A stretch of DNA of 64,000 nucleotides from Mycolicibacterium monacense (GTDB taxonomy: Bacteria > Actinomycetota > Actinomycetes > Mycobacteriales > Mycobacteriaceae): positions 3,286,001-3,350,000 of the forward strand of contig NZ_AP022617.1 in assembly GCF_010731575.1 (NCBI RefSeq), written 5' to 3'. The notes beneath the pieces were generated by a model that worked only from the letters and a program-made list of their open reading frames with translations, ran no database searches and was not told the DNA's origin. Positions within the stretch are counted from its first letter, which is position 1; the number at the start of each line of letters is the position of its first letter. This document shows, one piece after another, positions 44,440-53,421 of the stretch. Made by a program: the position numbers and the translations under genes.

Positions 44440-45468
44440 TCAGCACCGTGGCGGTTCGCCACCAGCGGAAATCGCGTTGAGCGCGTCGACGGCTTCGGTC
44501 AGTGTGCCGACCTTGACCAGTTCCAGCCCGTCCTGCGGATCGGACTTGGCCTCGGCGCAGTTGTCGGCGGGCACGAGGAACACGGTGGCCCCGGCGTCGC
44601 GCGCGCCGACCATCTTGTGCGTGATGCCGCCGATCGACCCGACCTCCCCGTCGCCGGTGATGGTGCCGGTGCCCGCGACGAACTTGCCGTCGTTGAGGTC
44701 ACCCGAGGTGAGTTTGTCGACCACCGCGAGGCTGAACATCAGGCCCGCCGACGGCCCGCCGATGTTGGCCAGGTTGAAGTCGATCTTGAACGACGCCCAG
44801 GGTGCGTCGATGACGCCGATGCCGAGGTACCCGTAGTCGCGGTCGGGGTTCGTGCCGAGTTCGACGGTGGTGGTCCCGAGCGGATCGTTCTCGTCCTTGC
44901 GCCGGAAGTCGAGGACCAGTTCGTCACCGGGTTTGGTGGTCTTCAACAAAGCCTGGAACTCGTCGACGGTGGCCACCGGCTTGCCGTTGACCGCGTCGAT
45001 CGCGTCGCCCTCCTTGAGCTTGCCCGCCGACGGACCGGGATCGGTCACGCTCTCGACGGTGACCGCGCGCGGATATTTCAGGTACGACAGCGCGGCGTAC
45101 TCGGCGTTGGCCTCCGAGTTGCGGAAATCGGCGGTGTTGGCCTCGTCGATCTCGTCCTTGCTCTTATCGGGCGGGTAGACCAGTTCGCGGGGCACCAACT
45201 GCTCGCGGCCCGACATCCACAGGGTCAGGGCCTGGGCCAGGGTCAGCCCGTCGCGCTGCGACACCGTCGTCATGTTCAGGTGCCCCGACGTCGGCTTCAC
45301 CTCGGTGCCGGTGATGTCGACGACCTCTTTGCCGTCCACCTCGCCGAGCGTGTCGAACGTGGGTCCGGGGCCCAGCGACACGAACGGGACCGTCACCGCA
45401 GAGAGCAGCACGCCGAACGCCACGACCGGGACGAGCGCGATCAGCAGCGTCAGAATCCGCCTGTTCAC
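44440..45468 (-). CDS. PDZ domain/Lon-type serine protease (Rv3194c homologue)
   Basis: Membrane-anchored protease of 342 residues. An N-terminal helix (about 5-27) is followed by a PDZ domain (about 130-190, LKEGDAIDAVNGKPV) and a Lon-like proteolytic domain with catalytic S240 (GGPSAGLMFSLAVVDKL) and K285 (GGITHKMVGARDAG), the Ser-Lys dyad of YlbL/Lon enzymes. The GTG at 45468 is chosen; the longer frame to 45801 overlaps the divergent zincin gene. It probably processes envelope proteins. Confidence 0.94.
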   Translation of the reverse strand: MNRRILTLLIALVPVVAFGVLLSAVTVPFVSLGPGPTFDTLGEVDGKEVVDITGTEVKPTSGHLNMTTVSQRDGLTLAQALTLWMSGREQLVPRELVYPPDKSKDEIDEANTADFRNSEANAEYAALSYLKYPRAVTVESVTDPGPSAGKLKEGDAIDAVNGKPVATVDEFQALLKTTKPGDELVLDFRRKDENDPLGTTTVELGTNPDRDYGYLGIGVIDAPWASFKIDFNLANIGGPSAGLMFSLAVVDKLTSGDLNDGKFVAGTGTITGDGEVGSIGGITHKMVGARDAGATVFLVPADNCAEAKSDPQDGLELVKVGTLTEAVDALNAISAGGEPPRC

Positions 45469-45559
45469 GCCGCCCACAGTAAGGGAGCACCGCGCCCGTT
45501 CACTGACAGCGTGACCGGGCACACCGCACCACCCGGCGCCGGTGAGTACCGTTGACGGC

Positions 45560-46951
45560 ATGGCTGACCTGCCTTTCGGCTTCTCCTCGGGTGACGACCC
45601 GGAGCGAGACAAGAGCAAGAAGGATCCCGACGGGGGGTCCGGTCCGGGCGGTTCGCCGTCGGATCCGTTCGGCTCGATGTTCGGGCAGGGCGGCGCCGGC
45701 TTCGACATGTCCGACCTCGGCCAGATCTTCACCAAACTCGGTGAGATGTTCAGCGGCGCAGGCAATATGGCCGCCGGCGGAGCCCAGTCCGGACCGGTCA
45801 ACTACGACCTTGCCCGGCAGCTGGCGTCGAGCGCGATCGGGTTCGTCGCACCGGTGCCCGACCAGACCAAGTCGGCGATCGCCGACGCGGTGCACCTCGC
45901 CGAAACCTGGCTCGACGGTGTCACCCCGCTGCCGGCGGGCACCACCCGCGCGGTCGCCTGGACGCCGAGCGAATGGATCGACCACACGCTGGACACCTGG
46001 AAGCGGCTGTGCGATCCGGTCGCCGAGCAGATCTCGACGGTGTGGGCCTCGGCGCTGCCGGAGGAGGCCCGCGCGATGGCCGGTCCGCTGATGGCGATGA
46101 TGTCGCAGATGGGCGGCATGGCGTTCGGTTCCCAACTCGGCCAGGCGCTGGGCAAGCTGTCCAAGGAGGTGTTGACCTCCACCGACATCGGCCTGCCGCT
46201 GGGCCCAAAGGGTGTCGCCGCGCTGCTGCCCGAGGCGGTCGAGACGTTCTCGGAGGGTCTCGAGCAGCCGCGCAGCGAGGTGCTGACGTTCCTCGCCGCG
46301 CGGGAAGCGGCGCACCATCGGCTGTTCAGCCATGTGCCGTGGCTGTCGAGCCAGTTGATGTCCGCGGTCGAGGCGTTCGCACGCGGCATGAAGGTCGACA
46401 TGAGCGGTATCGAGGATCTGGCCCAGGGCATCAACCCGGCCGCGCTGACCGACCCGTCGCAGATGGAGCAGCTGCTCAACCAGGGCATCTTCGAGCCCAA
46501 GGCCACCCCGGAGCAGGTCGCGGCACTCGAACGGCTCGAGACCCTGCTCGCGCTCATCGAGGGTTGGGTCCAGACCGTGGTCACCGCCGCGCTCGGCGAC
46601 CGCATCCCCGGCACCGGCGCCCTGTCGGAGACGCTGCGGCGGCGCCGGGCCACCGGCGGGCCGGCCGAGCAGACGTTCGCCACCCTGGTCGGGCTCGAAC
46701 TGCGGCCGCGCAAGATGCGCGAGGCCGCGGCACTGTGGGAGCGGCTCACCGAGGCGGTCGGCGCCGACGCCCGCGACGGTGTGTGGCAGCACCCGGATCT
46801 GCTGCCGTCGTCGGAGGACCTCGACGAACCCGCCGCGTTCATCGACCGGATGGTCGGCGGCGACACCAGCGGGATGGACAGCGCCATCGAGGAGGCGTTC
46901 ACCGACCTCGAAAAGGGCTCGGACGACCGCCCCGAGGATGATCAGCGCTAG
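45560..46951 (+). CDS. Zincin-like metalloprotease family protein (Rv3195 homologue)
   Basis: Protein of 463 residues of the DUF2342 family. After a Gly/Ser-rich N-terminus, the core contains REAAHHRLFSHVPWL (about 252-266), where the family has its modified zinc-binding helix. Catalysis is not proven. TACCGT (45547-45552) lies seven bases before the ATG, which suggests a leaderless mRNA and supports this start over one at 45542. It begins the plus-strand run to the ABC1 kinase and is divergent from the protease gene. Confidence 0.92.
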   Translation: MADLPFGFSSGDDPERDKSKKDPDGGSGPGGSPSDPFGSMFGQGGAGFDMSDLGQIFTKLGEMFSGAGNMAAGGAQSGPVNYDLARQLASSAIGFVAPVPDQTKSAIADAVHLAETWLDGVTPLPAGTTRAVAWTPSEWIDHTLDTWKRLCDPVAEQISTVWASALPEEARAMAGPLMAMMSQMGGMAFGSQLGQALGKLSKEVLTSTDIGLPLGPKGVAALLPEAVETFSEGLEQPRSEVLTFLAAREAAHHRLFSHVPWLSSQLMSAVEAFARGMKVDMSGIEDLAQGINPAALTDPSQMEQLLNQGIFEPKATPEQVAALERLETLLALIEGWVQTVVTAALGDRIPGTGALSETLRRRRATGGPAEQTFATLVGLELRPRKMREAAALWERLTEAVGADARDGVWQHPDLLPSSEDLDEPAAFIDRMVGGDTSGMDSAIEEAFTDLEKGSDDRPEDDQR

Positions 46952-47012
46952 TTGTCCACAGGCCTGTGGATGAGTGCGGGGTGACGCCGTCGTTGCGTGG
47001 CAGAGTCCTTCC

Positions 47013-47855
47013 ATGTCCGCCTACCGGCTCAGGGAGACGCTGCCCGTGCTGCTGCGCCCGGACGGCGCGGTCCAGATCGGGTGGGATCCGCGCCGCGCGA
47101 TGCTGGTTCGCCCACCGGCCGGGCTGACCGCATCGGCGCTGGCAGATCTGCTGCGCACCCTCCAGTCGGGGATGACGACGGCCGACCTGTACGCCGCGGC
47201 GCGCGAGCGCGGCACCGCCGACCCGGCCGAGCTCACCGAGATCGTGTCCGCCCTCGCCGGTGCCGGCGTGCTGACCGTCGACCCGGCTCGCCACGGCCGC
47301 ACCCCGAGCGTCCGCATCCACGGCCGCGGACCTCTGTCCGATCTGCTCGTCGCGGGCCTGCGGTGTTCGGGCGCCCGCGTCGGACACACCCGCTCCCCCA
47401 AACCGCCCGCCCCGCCGGAGGCCACCGACCTGGTGGTCTTGGCCGACTACCTGGTGGCCGAACCGCGCGTGGTGCGCGATCTGCACGACGCGCACGTCGC
47501 CCACCTACCGGTCCGGGTGCGCGACGGCTGCGGGCTGATCGGGCCGCTGGTGTTCCCGGGCCGCACGAGCTGCCTGTCCTGCGCCGATCTGCACCGCAGC
47601 GATCGCGACGCGGCGTGGCCGACCCTGGCCGCCCAGCTACGCGGGACCGTGGGCAGTGCCGACCGGCCGACCGTCCTGGCCACCGCGGCCGTCGCACTCG
47701 ACCGCATCCACCGGGTGCTGCGCGCAGTCCGCGACACCGGGGACCCCGCGGCCGCCGCCGACCCGGCCGCCACGGACACCACGTGGGAGTTCGACGTCGG
47801 CACCCGCACCACCGTCGTGCGGCGTTGGTCCCGGCACCCGCGCTGCACCTGCTGA
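47013..47855 (+). CDS. Cyclodehydratase-like (TOMM docking/ThiF-type) protein, Rv3196 homologue
   Basis: Protein of 280 residues. The N-terminal part is a winged-helix-like region; the later GPLVFPGRTSCLSCADLHRSDRDAAWP is the signature of the docking and ThiF-like part of azol(in)e-peptide cyclodehydratases. Cysteine pairs CLSC and the terminal CTC could bind zinc. No precursor peptide or YcaO gene is nearby, and the ATP-binding region seems incomplete, so it is an orphan member with unknown role. It is conserved at this place in mycobacteria. Confidence 0.82.
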   Translation: MSAYRLRETLPVLLRPDGAVQIGWDPRRAMLVRPPAGLTASALADLLRTLQSGMTTADLYAAARERGTADPAELTEIVSALAGAGVLTVDPARHGRTPSVRIHGRGPLSDLLVAGLRCSGARVGHTRSPKPPAPPEATDLVVLADYLVAEPRVVRDLHDAHVAHLPVRVRDGCGLIGPLVFPGRTSCLSCADLHRSDRDAAWPTLAAQLRGTVGSADRPTVLATAAVALDRIHRVLRAVRDTGDPAAAADPAATDTTWEFDVGTRTTVVRRWSRHPRCTC

Positions 47856-47899
47856 GCGCCCGTCGCGCGACGTTCGTTGTCGGCCCGAGGTGCGGCGTC

Positions 47900-49237
47900 A
47901 TGGATGATGGTCTGGTGGCTGATGACATCAGACGCGGGCGTGCCGCCCGCAACGCGAAGCTGGCGAGCCTGCCGGTCGGTATGGCCGGGCGCGCGGCGTT
48001 GGGATTCGGCAAACGGCTGACCGGAAAATCCCGCGACGAGGTCAACGCCGAATTGATGGACAAGGCGGCTCAGCAACTGTTCACCGTGCTCGGTGAACTC
48101 AAGGGCGGCGCGATGAAGGTCGGGCAGGCCCTGTCGGTGATGGAGGCCGCCATCCCCGAGCAGTACGGCAAGCCGTACCGCGAGGCGCTGACCAAACTGC
48201 AGAAAGACGCCCCACCGCTGCCCGCCGCCAAGGTGCACCGGGTGCTCGATGCCCAGCTGGGCACCAAGTGGCGGGAGCGCTTCACCTCCTTCGACGACAA
48301 ACCGATCGCCTCGGCCAGCATCGGGCAGGTGCACAAGGCGGTGTGGGCCGACGGCCGCGACGTCGCGGTCAAGATCCAGTACCCCGGCGCCGACGAAGCC
48401 CTGCGCGCCGACCTGAAGACCATGCAGCGCATGGTCGGCGTGCTCAAGCAGCTCTCCCCGGGCGCCGATGTCGAGGGCGTGGTCGGCGAGCTCATCGAGC
48501 GCACCGAGATGGAGCTCGACTACCGGCTGGAAGCCGACAACCAGCGGGCGTTCGCGAAGGCCTACCGCGACCATCCGCACTTCGCCGTTCCCGCCGTCGT
48601 CGCCAGCGCCCCGAAGGTCGTGATCGCGGAGTGGATCTCCGGCATCCCGATGTCGGTGATCATCCGCGAGGGCACCACCGAGCAGCGCGACCTGATGGGC
48701 ACCCGGCTCTTCGAGCTCACCCACGACGCCCCGGCGCGGCTGGAGATGATGCACGGCGATGCGCACCCCGGCAATTTCATGCTGCTGCCCGACGGGCGGA
48801 TGGGTGTCATCGACTTCGGTGCGGTGGCGCCGCTGCCCGGCGGGCTTCCGGTCGAGTTGGGCCAGACGTTGCGCTACGCAGCCGCCAAGGACTACGACAA
48901 CCTGCTGGCCACCATGGCGCGGGTCGGCTTCATCCAGCGCGGCGAACAGGTTCCGGCCGAGGAGATCGACGAGATGCTGCGCCAGTACGTCGAGCCCATC
49001 GAGGTCGAGGTGTTCCACTACACCCGCAAGTGGCTGCAGCGGATGACCGCGGTGAACATGGACCGTTCGGTGGCCCAGATCAAGACCGCCCGCCAGATGG
49101 ACATCCCGCCGAAGCTGGCGATCCCGATGCGGGTCATCGCCTCGGTGGTGGCGATCTCGTGCCAGCTCGACGCCCACGTCCCGGTGAAAGCCATTGCGAC
49201 CGAACTGATTCCGGGCTTCCGGGAGGACGCGGCCTGA
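47900..49237 (+). CDS. ABC1/ADCK-family atypical kinase (Rv3197 homologue)
   Basis: Protein of 445 residues of the UbiB/ABC1 family. Motifs: GGAMKVGQALS (the KxGQ inhibitory segment), ASASIGQVHKA (alanine-rich loop in place of a P-loop), VAVKIQYPG (lysine), HGDAHPGNFM (catalytic loop) and IDFGA (metal). M. tuberculosis Rv3197 has been reported as an ATPase linked to macrolide tolerance and the whiB7 region. The ATG at 47900 has GAGG upstream; a GTG at 47915 would match the shorter N-terminus I remember for Rv3197. Confidence 0.93.
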   Translation: MDDGLVADDIRRGRAARNAKLASLPVGMAGRAALGFGKRLTGKSRDEVNAELMDKAAQQLFTVLGELKGGAMKVGQALSVMEAAIPEQYGKPYREALTKLQKDAPPLPAAKVHRVLDAQLGTKWRERFTSFDDKPIASASIGQVHKAVWADGRDVAVKIQYPGADEALRADLKTMQRMVGVLKQLSPGADVEGVVGELIERTEMELDYRLEADNQRAFAKAYRDHPHFAVPAVVASAPKVVIAEWISGIPMSVIIREGTTEQRDLMGTRLFELTHDAPARLEMMHGDAHPGNFMLLPDGRMGVIDFGAVAPLPGGLPVELGQTLRYAAAKDYDNLLATMARVGFIQRGEQVPAEEIDEMLRQYVEPIEVEVFHYTRKWLQRMTAVNMDRSVAQIKTARQMDIPPKLAIPMRVIASVVAISCQLDAHVPVKAIATELIPGFREDAA

Positions 49238-49249
49238 GCGGCCCGGCGG

Positions 49250-49528
49250 CTAGGCAGCCGCCGGGTCCCGCTCGGTCTTGCGCGGGCGTCCCCGCGGACG
49301 CTTACGCGCGACGATGGTGCCTCGTTCGAAGATCTCGCCGCCCCACACACCCCACGGCTCCTGACGCTCCAGTGCCGCGGCGAGGCACTCCCGGCGCACC
49401 GGGCACTCCGCACACAGCGTCTTGGCGCGTTCGAGGTCCCCGGGACTCTCGGCGAACCACAGGTCGGGATCGCCGACGTGGCACGGCAATTCCGGTAACA
49501 CCCTCTCGAGGCATGTCTCCACAGACAT
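49250..49528 (-). CDS. whiB7: Transcriptional regulator WhiB7
   Basis: Iron-sulphur regulator of 92 residues that activates intrinsic antibiotic-resistance genes with SigA. Cluster cysteines are C16, C39, C42 and C48; the WhiB turn is EPWGVWGGE (58-66); the C-terminal AT-hook RGRP (79-82) in a basic segment separates WhiB7 from other WhiB proteins. AGGAAG precedes the ATG. The gene lies between the ABC1 kinase and uvrD2, as in M. tuberculosis, and has a leader of about 410 bases with promoter, upstream ORF and attenuator (separate entries). Confidence 0.97.
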   Translation of the reverse strand: MSVETCLERVLPELPCHVGDPDLWFAESPGDLERAKTLCAECPVRRECLAAALERQEPWGVWGGEIFERGTIVARKRPRGRPRKTERDPAAA

Positions 49529-49612
49529 GAACTTCCTGCTTCCTGGTCGTTGTTTCCTCGGCCATCTGTCTTTGGCTGGATCCGGGACCAGGTCTTCGTG
49601 GAGGGCTTCCCC

Positions 49613-49659
49613 TGAAAAAGACTGTGGCCACGGATCCGGCGACTGCGGGTCCGTGGCCA
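49613..49659 (-). terminator. Attenuator terminator in the whiB7 leader
   Basis: Read on the minus strand, TGGCCACGGA and TCCGTGGCCA (49650-49659 and 49625-49634) are perfect 10-base arms around a 15-base loop, followed by a T run at 49615-49619. It ends about 85 bases before the whiB7 start and begins 19 bases after the upstream ORF, so it is well placed to stop transcription unless translation of that ORF is disturbed. Confidence 0.88.
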
Positions 49660-49677
49660 TTCGGCTTGGTGGGGGGC

Positions 49678-49902
49678 TTACCTGGGTGGAGCCCCATTCC
49701 ACGGACTGCGGGTCGCGGCGGTAGCGGTACGGCGCTTGCGCTGCACGGGAACGGCAGCGTGCATGGCCGCAACACGGGCCGGAATGCCGGCCGGTGCCGC
49801 GCAGGCGGGATGCGGTGCTGCAACGGAGATCGGAGCGACCGTCCGAAGGGTGCGCGCGATGCCGGCAACGGCTACGCCGGTGAACACGAAATTGCTGTCC
49901 AT
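49678..49902 (-). CDS. Upstream ORF in the whiB7 leader
   Basis: Leader ORF of 74 codons starting MDSNFVFTGVAVAG, preceded by AAAGGAGG (11 bases from the ATG). It begins about 40 bases after the predicted transcription start and stops 18 bases before the attenuator hairpin. whiB7 leaders of other mycobacteria also carry such an ORF, whose stalled translation is thought to favour readthrough. The peptide is Ala/Arg-rich in its second half and probably has no function of its own. Confidence 0.65.
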   Translation of the reverse strand: MDSNFVFTGVAVAGIARTLRTVAPISVAAPHPACAAPAGIPARVAAMHAAVPVQRKRRTATAATRSPWNGAPPR

Positions 49903-49948
49903 GATCCGGGCACCCTCCTTTCGTCTCTCCGCCCAACGTGTGATCTTG

Positions 49949-49988
49949 AGGCTAGAGCCTAGCAGCGGAACCGCACAACCCATTTTCT
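49949..49988 (-). promoter_or_regulatory. whiB7: whiB7 promoter with WhiB7-type AT-rich box
   Basis: On the minus strand AGAAAATG (49981-49988) lies two bases ahead of a -35 element TTGTGC (49973-49978), and TAGCCT (49949-49954) follows after 18 bases. An AT-rich box just upstream of -35 is the known target of the WhiB7 AT-hook, so the gene should activate itself. Predicted start of transcription is near 49942. Confidence 0.75.
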
Positions 49989-50029
49989 AGCAGCGGTTTT
50001 GGCGCGATCTTTGCGGTGGTTGGCAGTCC

Positions 50030-52144
50030 TCAGCCGCGTGCGTTGACCAAGGCGAGGACGTCGGCGCCGTACTGCTCGAGCTTGCGGGCGCCGATTCCGG
50101 GGATGGCGACCAGCGCCGCCTCGTCGGTGGGCAGCGATTCGGCGATCGCGATCAGCGTGTTGTCGGTGAACACCACGAAGGCCGGGACGCCGAGCTCCTT
50201 GGAGGTCCGCAGCCGCCACTCCTTGAGCGCGGCGAGCAGTTGTTCGTCGATGTCGGACGAGCAGGTCTCGCAGCGGCGCAACATGATTGCCGCGGGGGTG
50301 GTCAACACCTGGTTGCAGACCCGGCAGCGCGGCGTCGCGCCCCGCGCGCGACGCGGTTTGTTCACCGACGCCTCGGGTGCCGAGTGCGGCGCCACACCGT
50401 TGAGGAACCGCGACGGCCGTCGGCCCTGGCGGCCCCCCGGTGCCCGGGCCAGCGCCCAACTCAATGTGAGATGCACTCGCGCCCTTGTAATTCCGACATA
50501 GAGCAACCGGCGCTCCTCCTCGACCGGCTCACTGTCGGGGCCGTGAGTCAGCGCGTGCGAGATCGGCAGGGTGCCGTCGGCGAGCCCGACGAGATAGACC
50601 GCATCCCACTCCAACCCCTTCGCAGCATGCAGCGACGCGAGCGTGACGCCCTGGACCACGGGTGGGTGCCGGGCGTCGGCGCGTTGGCGCAGTTCGGTGA
50701 CCAGACCGCGCAGGTCAAGACCCGGGCGCAGCACGACCTCTTCGTCGACGAGTTCGGCGAGCGCGCTGAGCGCCTCCCAGCGTTCCCTGGCGCGGGTGCC
50801 CGCCGGCGGCTCCGCGGTGAGCCCGAGCGGTTCGAGCACGGCCCGCACGACGTCGGCCACCTCACCGTCGACGTCGCGTTCGGCGGCCCGCTGCAGGGCC
50901 ACGAGCGCCTGGCGGATCTCCTGACGGCTGAAGAAGCCCTCACCGCCGCGCACCTGGAACGCGATGCCGGCCTCGGTGAGCGCCTCCTCGTAGACCTCCG
51001 ACTGCGCGTTGATGCGGTACAGCACCGCGATCTCCGCCGCCGGGGTGCCGGCGTCGAGCAGCCTGCGGATGTCCTTGGCGACGGCGGCGGCCTCGGCCAC
51101 CTCGTCGGGGTGCTCGGCGAACGCCGGTGTGGGCCCCGGCGGGCGCTGGCCGACCAGGTGCAGCTTGCTGCCGGCCATGCGGCCGCGCGCGGCGGCGATC
51201 ACCCGGTTGGCCAGCGACACCACCTGCGGGGTGGAGCGGTAGTCACGTTCGAGCCGGATCACCGCGGCGTCGGGGAACCGGCGGGAGAAGTCCAGCAGGT
51301 AGCGCGGCGTGGCCCCGGTGAACGAGTAGATGGTCTGGTTGGCGTCCCCGACGACGGTCAGGTCGTCACGGGGGCCGAGCCACGCGTCGAGCACGCGCTG
51401 CTGCAGGGGTGTCACGTCCTGGTACTCATCGACGACGAAACAGCGGTAGCGGTCACGGAACTCCGCGGCCACCGCCGCGTCGTTCTCGATCGCCGCCGCG
51501 GTGTGCAGCAGCAGATCGTCGAAGTCGAGCAGCGCGGTGCCGTCGTGGCGGGCCTTCAGCGCCTCGTAACCGGCGTAGACGGCGGCCACCTTCGCGGCGT
51601 CCATCGGGATGTCGCGGCCGGCCTGCGCGACGGCGCCGGGATAGGCCTCCGGGCTGATCAGCGACGCCTTCGCCCACTCGATCTCACCGGCCAGGTCGCG
51701 GACGTCGTCGGTGGCGGCCTGCACGCGGGCCCGGTTGGCGGCCTGCGCCACGACGGAGAACTTGCTGTCGAGCAGCTGCCAGGAGGTGTCGCCGACTACG
51801 CGGGGCCAGAAGTACCGCAGCTGGCGGCGGGCGGCGGCGTGGAACGTCATCGCCTGTACGGACCCGGTGCCGACGCCGCCGGCCTCCTGGTCGAGCGCCC
51901 GCAGCCGGGCCCGCATCTCCCCCGCGGCGCGGGAGGTGAACGTCACGGCCAGCACCTGCCCGGGTGCGACGTGGCCCGCCGCGACGAGGTGGGCGATCCG
52001 GCGGGTGATGGTGCGGGTCTTGCCGGTGCCGGCGCCGGCCAGCACGCAGACCGGCCCCCGAGGCGCCAGGACGGCCTCACGCTGTTCCTCGTCGAGGTCG
52101 GCAAGCAGCCGCTCCCGCGACGAGGTGGGGACCTCGACTGGCAT
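50030..52144 (-). CDS. uvrD2: ATP-dependent DNA helicase UvrD2
   Basis: Superfamily 1 helicase of 704 residues. Walker A is GAGTGKT (37-43); VVDEYQDV is the Walker B region; [13 protein letters not shown] and the later [13 protein letters not shown] are helicase motifs III and VI. The C-terminal part carries the tetracysteine motif CRVC...CETC and an HRDC domain, the mark of actinobacterial UvrD2. The ATG at 52144 is chosen because a damage-type promoter ends seven bases upstream, consistent with a leaderless mRNA; ATG 52153 falls inside the -10. Confidence 0.95.
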   Translation of the reverse strand: MPVEVPTSSRERLLADLDEEQREAVLAPRGPVCVLAGAGTGKTRTITRRIAHLVAAGHVAPGQVLAVTFTSRAAGEMRARLRALDQEAGGVGTGSVQAMTFHAAARRQLRYFWPRVVGDTSWQLLDSKFSVVAQAANRARVQAATDDVRDLAGEIEWAKASLISPEAYPGAVAQAGRDIPMDAAKVAAVYAGYEALKARHDGTALLDFDDLLLHTAAAIENDAAVAAEFRDRYRCFVVDEYQDVTPLQQRVLDAWLGPRDDLTVVGDANQTIYSFTGATPRYLLDFSRRFPDAAVIRLERDYRSTPQVVSLANRVIAAARGRMAGSKLHLVGQRPPGPTPAFAEHPDEVAEAAAVAKDIRRLLDAGTPAAEIAVLYRINAQSEVYEEALTEAGIAFQVRGGEGFFSRQEIRQALVALQRAAERDVDGEVADVVRAVLEPLGLTAEPPAGTRARERWEALSALAELVDEEVVLRPGLDLRGLVTELRQRADARHPPVVQGVTLASLHAAKGLEWDAVYLVGLADGTLPISHALTHGPDSEPVEEERRLLYVGITRARVHLTLSWALARAPGGRQGRRPSRFLNGVAPHSAPEASVNKPRRARGATPRCRVCNQVLTTPAAIMLRRCETCSSDIDEQLLAALKEWRLRTSKELGVPAFVVFTDNTLIAIAESLPTDEAALVAIPGIGARKLEQYGADVLALVNARG

Positions 52145-52151
52145 GCGACCC

Positions 52152-52174
52152 ATCTTGGCAGGGCGGACCGACAA
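52152..52174 (-). promoter_or_regulatory. DNA-damage (PafBC/RecA-independent) promoter of uvrD2
   Basis: Minus-strand TTGTCGGTC (52166-52174), eight bases, then CAAGAT (52152-52157), seven bases before the ATG at 52144. The known mycobacterial RecA-independent damage promoter is TTGTCRGTG, N8, TAnnnT. The -35 block has one change and the -10 block one change from this. Confidence 0.65.
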
Positions 52175-52226
52175 CCGCCCGGCCCGTGTCGGGCATGTCG
52201 GGGCGGTCGGTAACGTTGCATGCCTT

Positions 52227-52475
52227 ATGAGTGCTGCTGACACCCTGACGATGTACACCACCACGTGGTGCGGCTACTGCGTCCGGCTCAAGAAGGCTTT
52301 GCAGGTCGAGGGCATCGCGTGGACCGAGGTCGACATCGAACGCGACCCGGCCGCCGCGGAGTTCGTCATGTCGGTCAACGGGGGCAACCAGACCGTGCCG
52401 ACGGTGAAGTTCCCGGACGGTTCGGCGCTGACCAACCCGAGCATCAAGGACGTCAAGGCCAAGCTGGGTCGCTGA
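52227..52475 (+). CDS. mrx1: Mycoredoxin (glutaredoxin-like)
   Basis: Thiol-disulphide reductase of 82 residues that removes mycothiol from proteins. The active site is CGYC (C15-C18) after TMYTTTW, and VPTVKFPDG provides the cis-proline. It is the homologue of M. tuberculosis Rv3198A and lies at the same place, divergent from uvrD2 and convergent with nudC. TAACGT (52211-52216) lies ten bases before the ATG and may be its -10 element. Confidence 0.93.
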   Translation: MSAADTLTMYTTTWCGYCVRLKKALQVEGIAWTEVDIERDPAAAEFVMSVNGGNQTVPTVKFPDGSALTNPSIKDVKAKLGR

Positions 52476-52485
52476 CCCCAGCGGA

Positions 52486-53421
52486 TCAGTCCAGTGCGGC
52501 CCAGGATTCGATGATCTCCCGGGCGATCGAGATCGAACCGGGCAGCAGCAGCCGCGACGGTGATCCGCCGGCCGCGGCGTTCCAGTCCCCCTCGGCCAGC
52601 GCGGCGCGCACCTCGGCGCGGGTGAACCACCCAGCCTCGGCGATCTCACCGTCGTTGAACGCGAACGGCTGCTCGGGATCAGCGACGGCGTGGAATCCGA
52701 CCATCAGCGAGCGCGGGAACGGCCACGGCTGGCTGCCCAGGTAGCGCACGTCGGTCACCGTCAGCCCGACCTCCTCGGCGATCTCGCGCACCACGCACGA
52801 TTCGAACGACTCACCGGCCTCCACGAAGCCGGCGAGGATCGAGAACAACCGCTCCGGCCACAGCGTCTGGCGGGCCAGCACCGCGCGGTCGTGTCCGTCG
52901 TGCACCAGGCAGATCACCGCGGGGTCGATGCGCGGGAACTCCTCGTGCCCGTTGACCGGGTTCACCCTCGACCAGCCGGCCTTGACCGGTTTGGTGGGTG
53001 CGCCGTCGACCGGGCTGAACCGGGCGTGGTCGTGCCAGTTGAGCAGCGCGGTGGCGGTGGCCACGAGCTGGGCGCTGGTGTCGTCGAAGATCTGGCCGGC
53101 CCGCCGCAGGTCGAGCACCTCGGCGTCGGTGCCGTCCTCGGGCGCCTCCAACGCGGCCCGCACGCCCCAGACGTGGCGGCCGTCGCGCAGCCGTCCGAGG
53201 AAGACGGCGTGTTCGGGAGGTGCGTCGGCCAGTGCGCTCGCCCGCCCCAGCACCGCCTGTCCGCCCGCGATCAGCACCTGGTTGCGCCGGTCCACCCGCA
53301 ACAGCAGCGCGTCGGCCCAGCCCGCGGTGGCCGCGTCGATGTCGGTGCGCAACGCGTCGGCGCGGTCGGCGCCGACGCGGGAGAGCAGCGGGGTGTTACG
53401 CAGGGACTGGAAGGCGCTCAC
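52486..53421 (-). CDS. nudC: NAD(H) pyrophosphatase NudC
   Basis: Nudix hydrolase of 311 residues that cleaves NADH, and NAD caps of RNA in some bacteria. The Nudix box is GFVEAGESFESCVVREIAEEVG (starting at 199), and SQPWPFPRS (230-238) is the NADH-specific motif that follows it. The region 130-165, where E. coli NudC has a four-cysteine zinc ribbon, has no cysteines here (FSPVDG and VNPVNG). The stop region faces the mycoredoxin gene; the start overlaps the channel gene stop by four bases. Confidence 0.94.
   Translation of the reverse strand: MSAFQSLRNTPLLSRVGADRADALRTDIDAATAGWADALLLRVDRRNQVLIAGGQAVLGRASALADAPPEHAVFLGRLRDGRHVWGVRAALEAPEDGTDAEVLDLRRAGQIFDDTSAQLVATATALLNWHDHARFSPVDGAPTKPVKAGWSRVNPVNGHEEFPRIDPAVICLVHDGHDRAVLARQTLWPERLFSILAGFVEAGESFESCVVREIAEEVGLTVTDVRYLGSQPWPFPRSLMVGFHAVADPEQPFAFNDGEIAEAGWFTRAEVRAALAEGDWNAAAGGSPSRLLLPGSISIAREIIESWAALD

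Noticed and set aside
46997..47899. N-terminal extension of the ABC1 kinase frame
   Set aside because: The extension reads through the cyclodehydratase-like gene in another frame and has no homology; the kinase starts at about 47900.
52144..52226. LexA-type SOS box near uvrD2
   Set aside because: No TCGAAC-N4-GTTCGA-like palindrome is present; the damage-type promoter found is of the RecA-independent kind.
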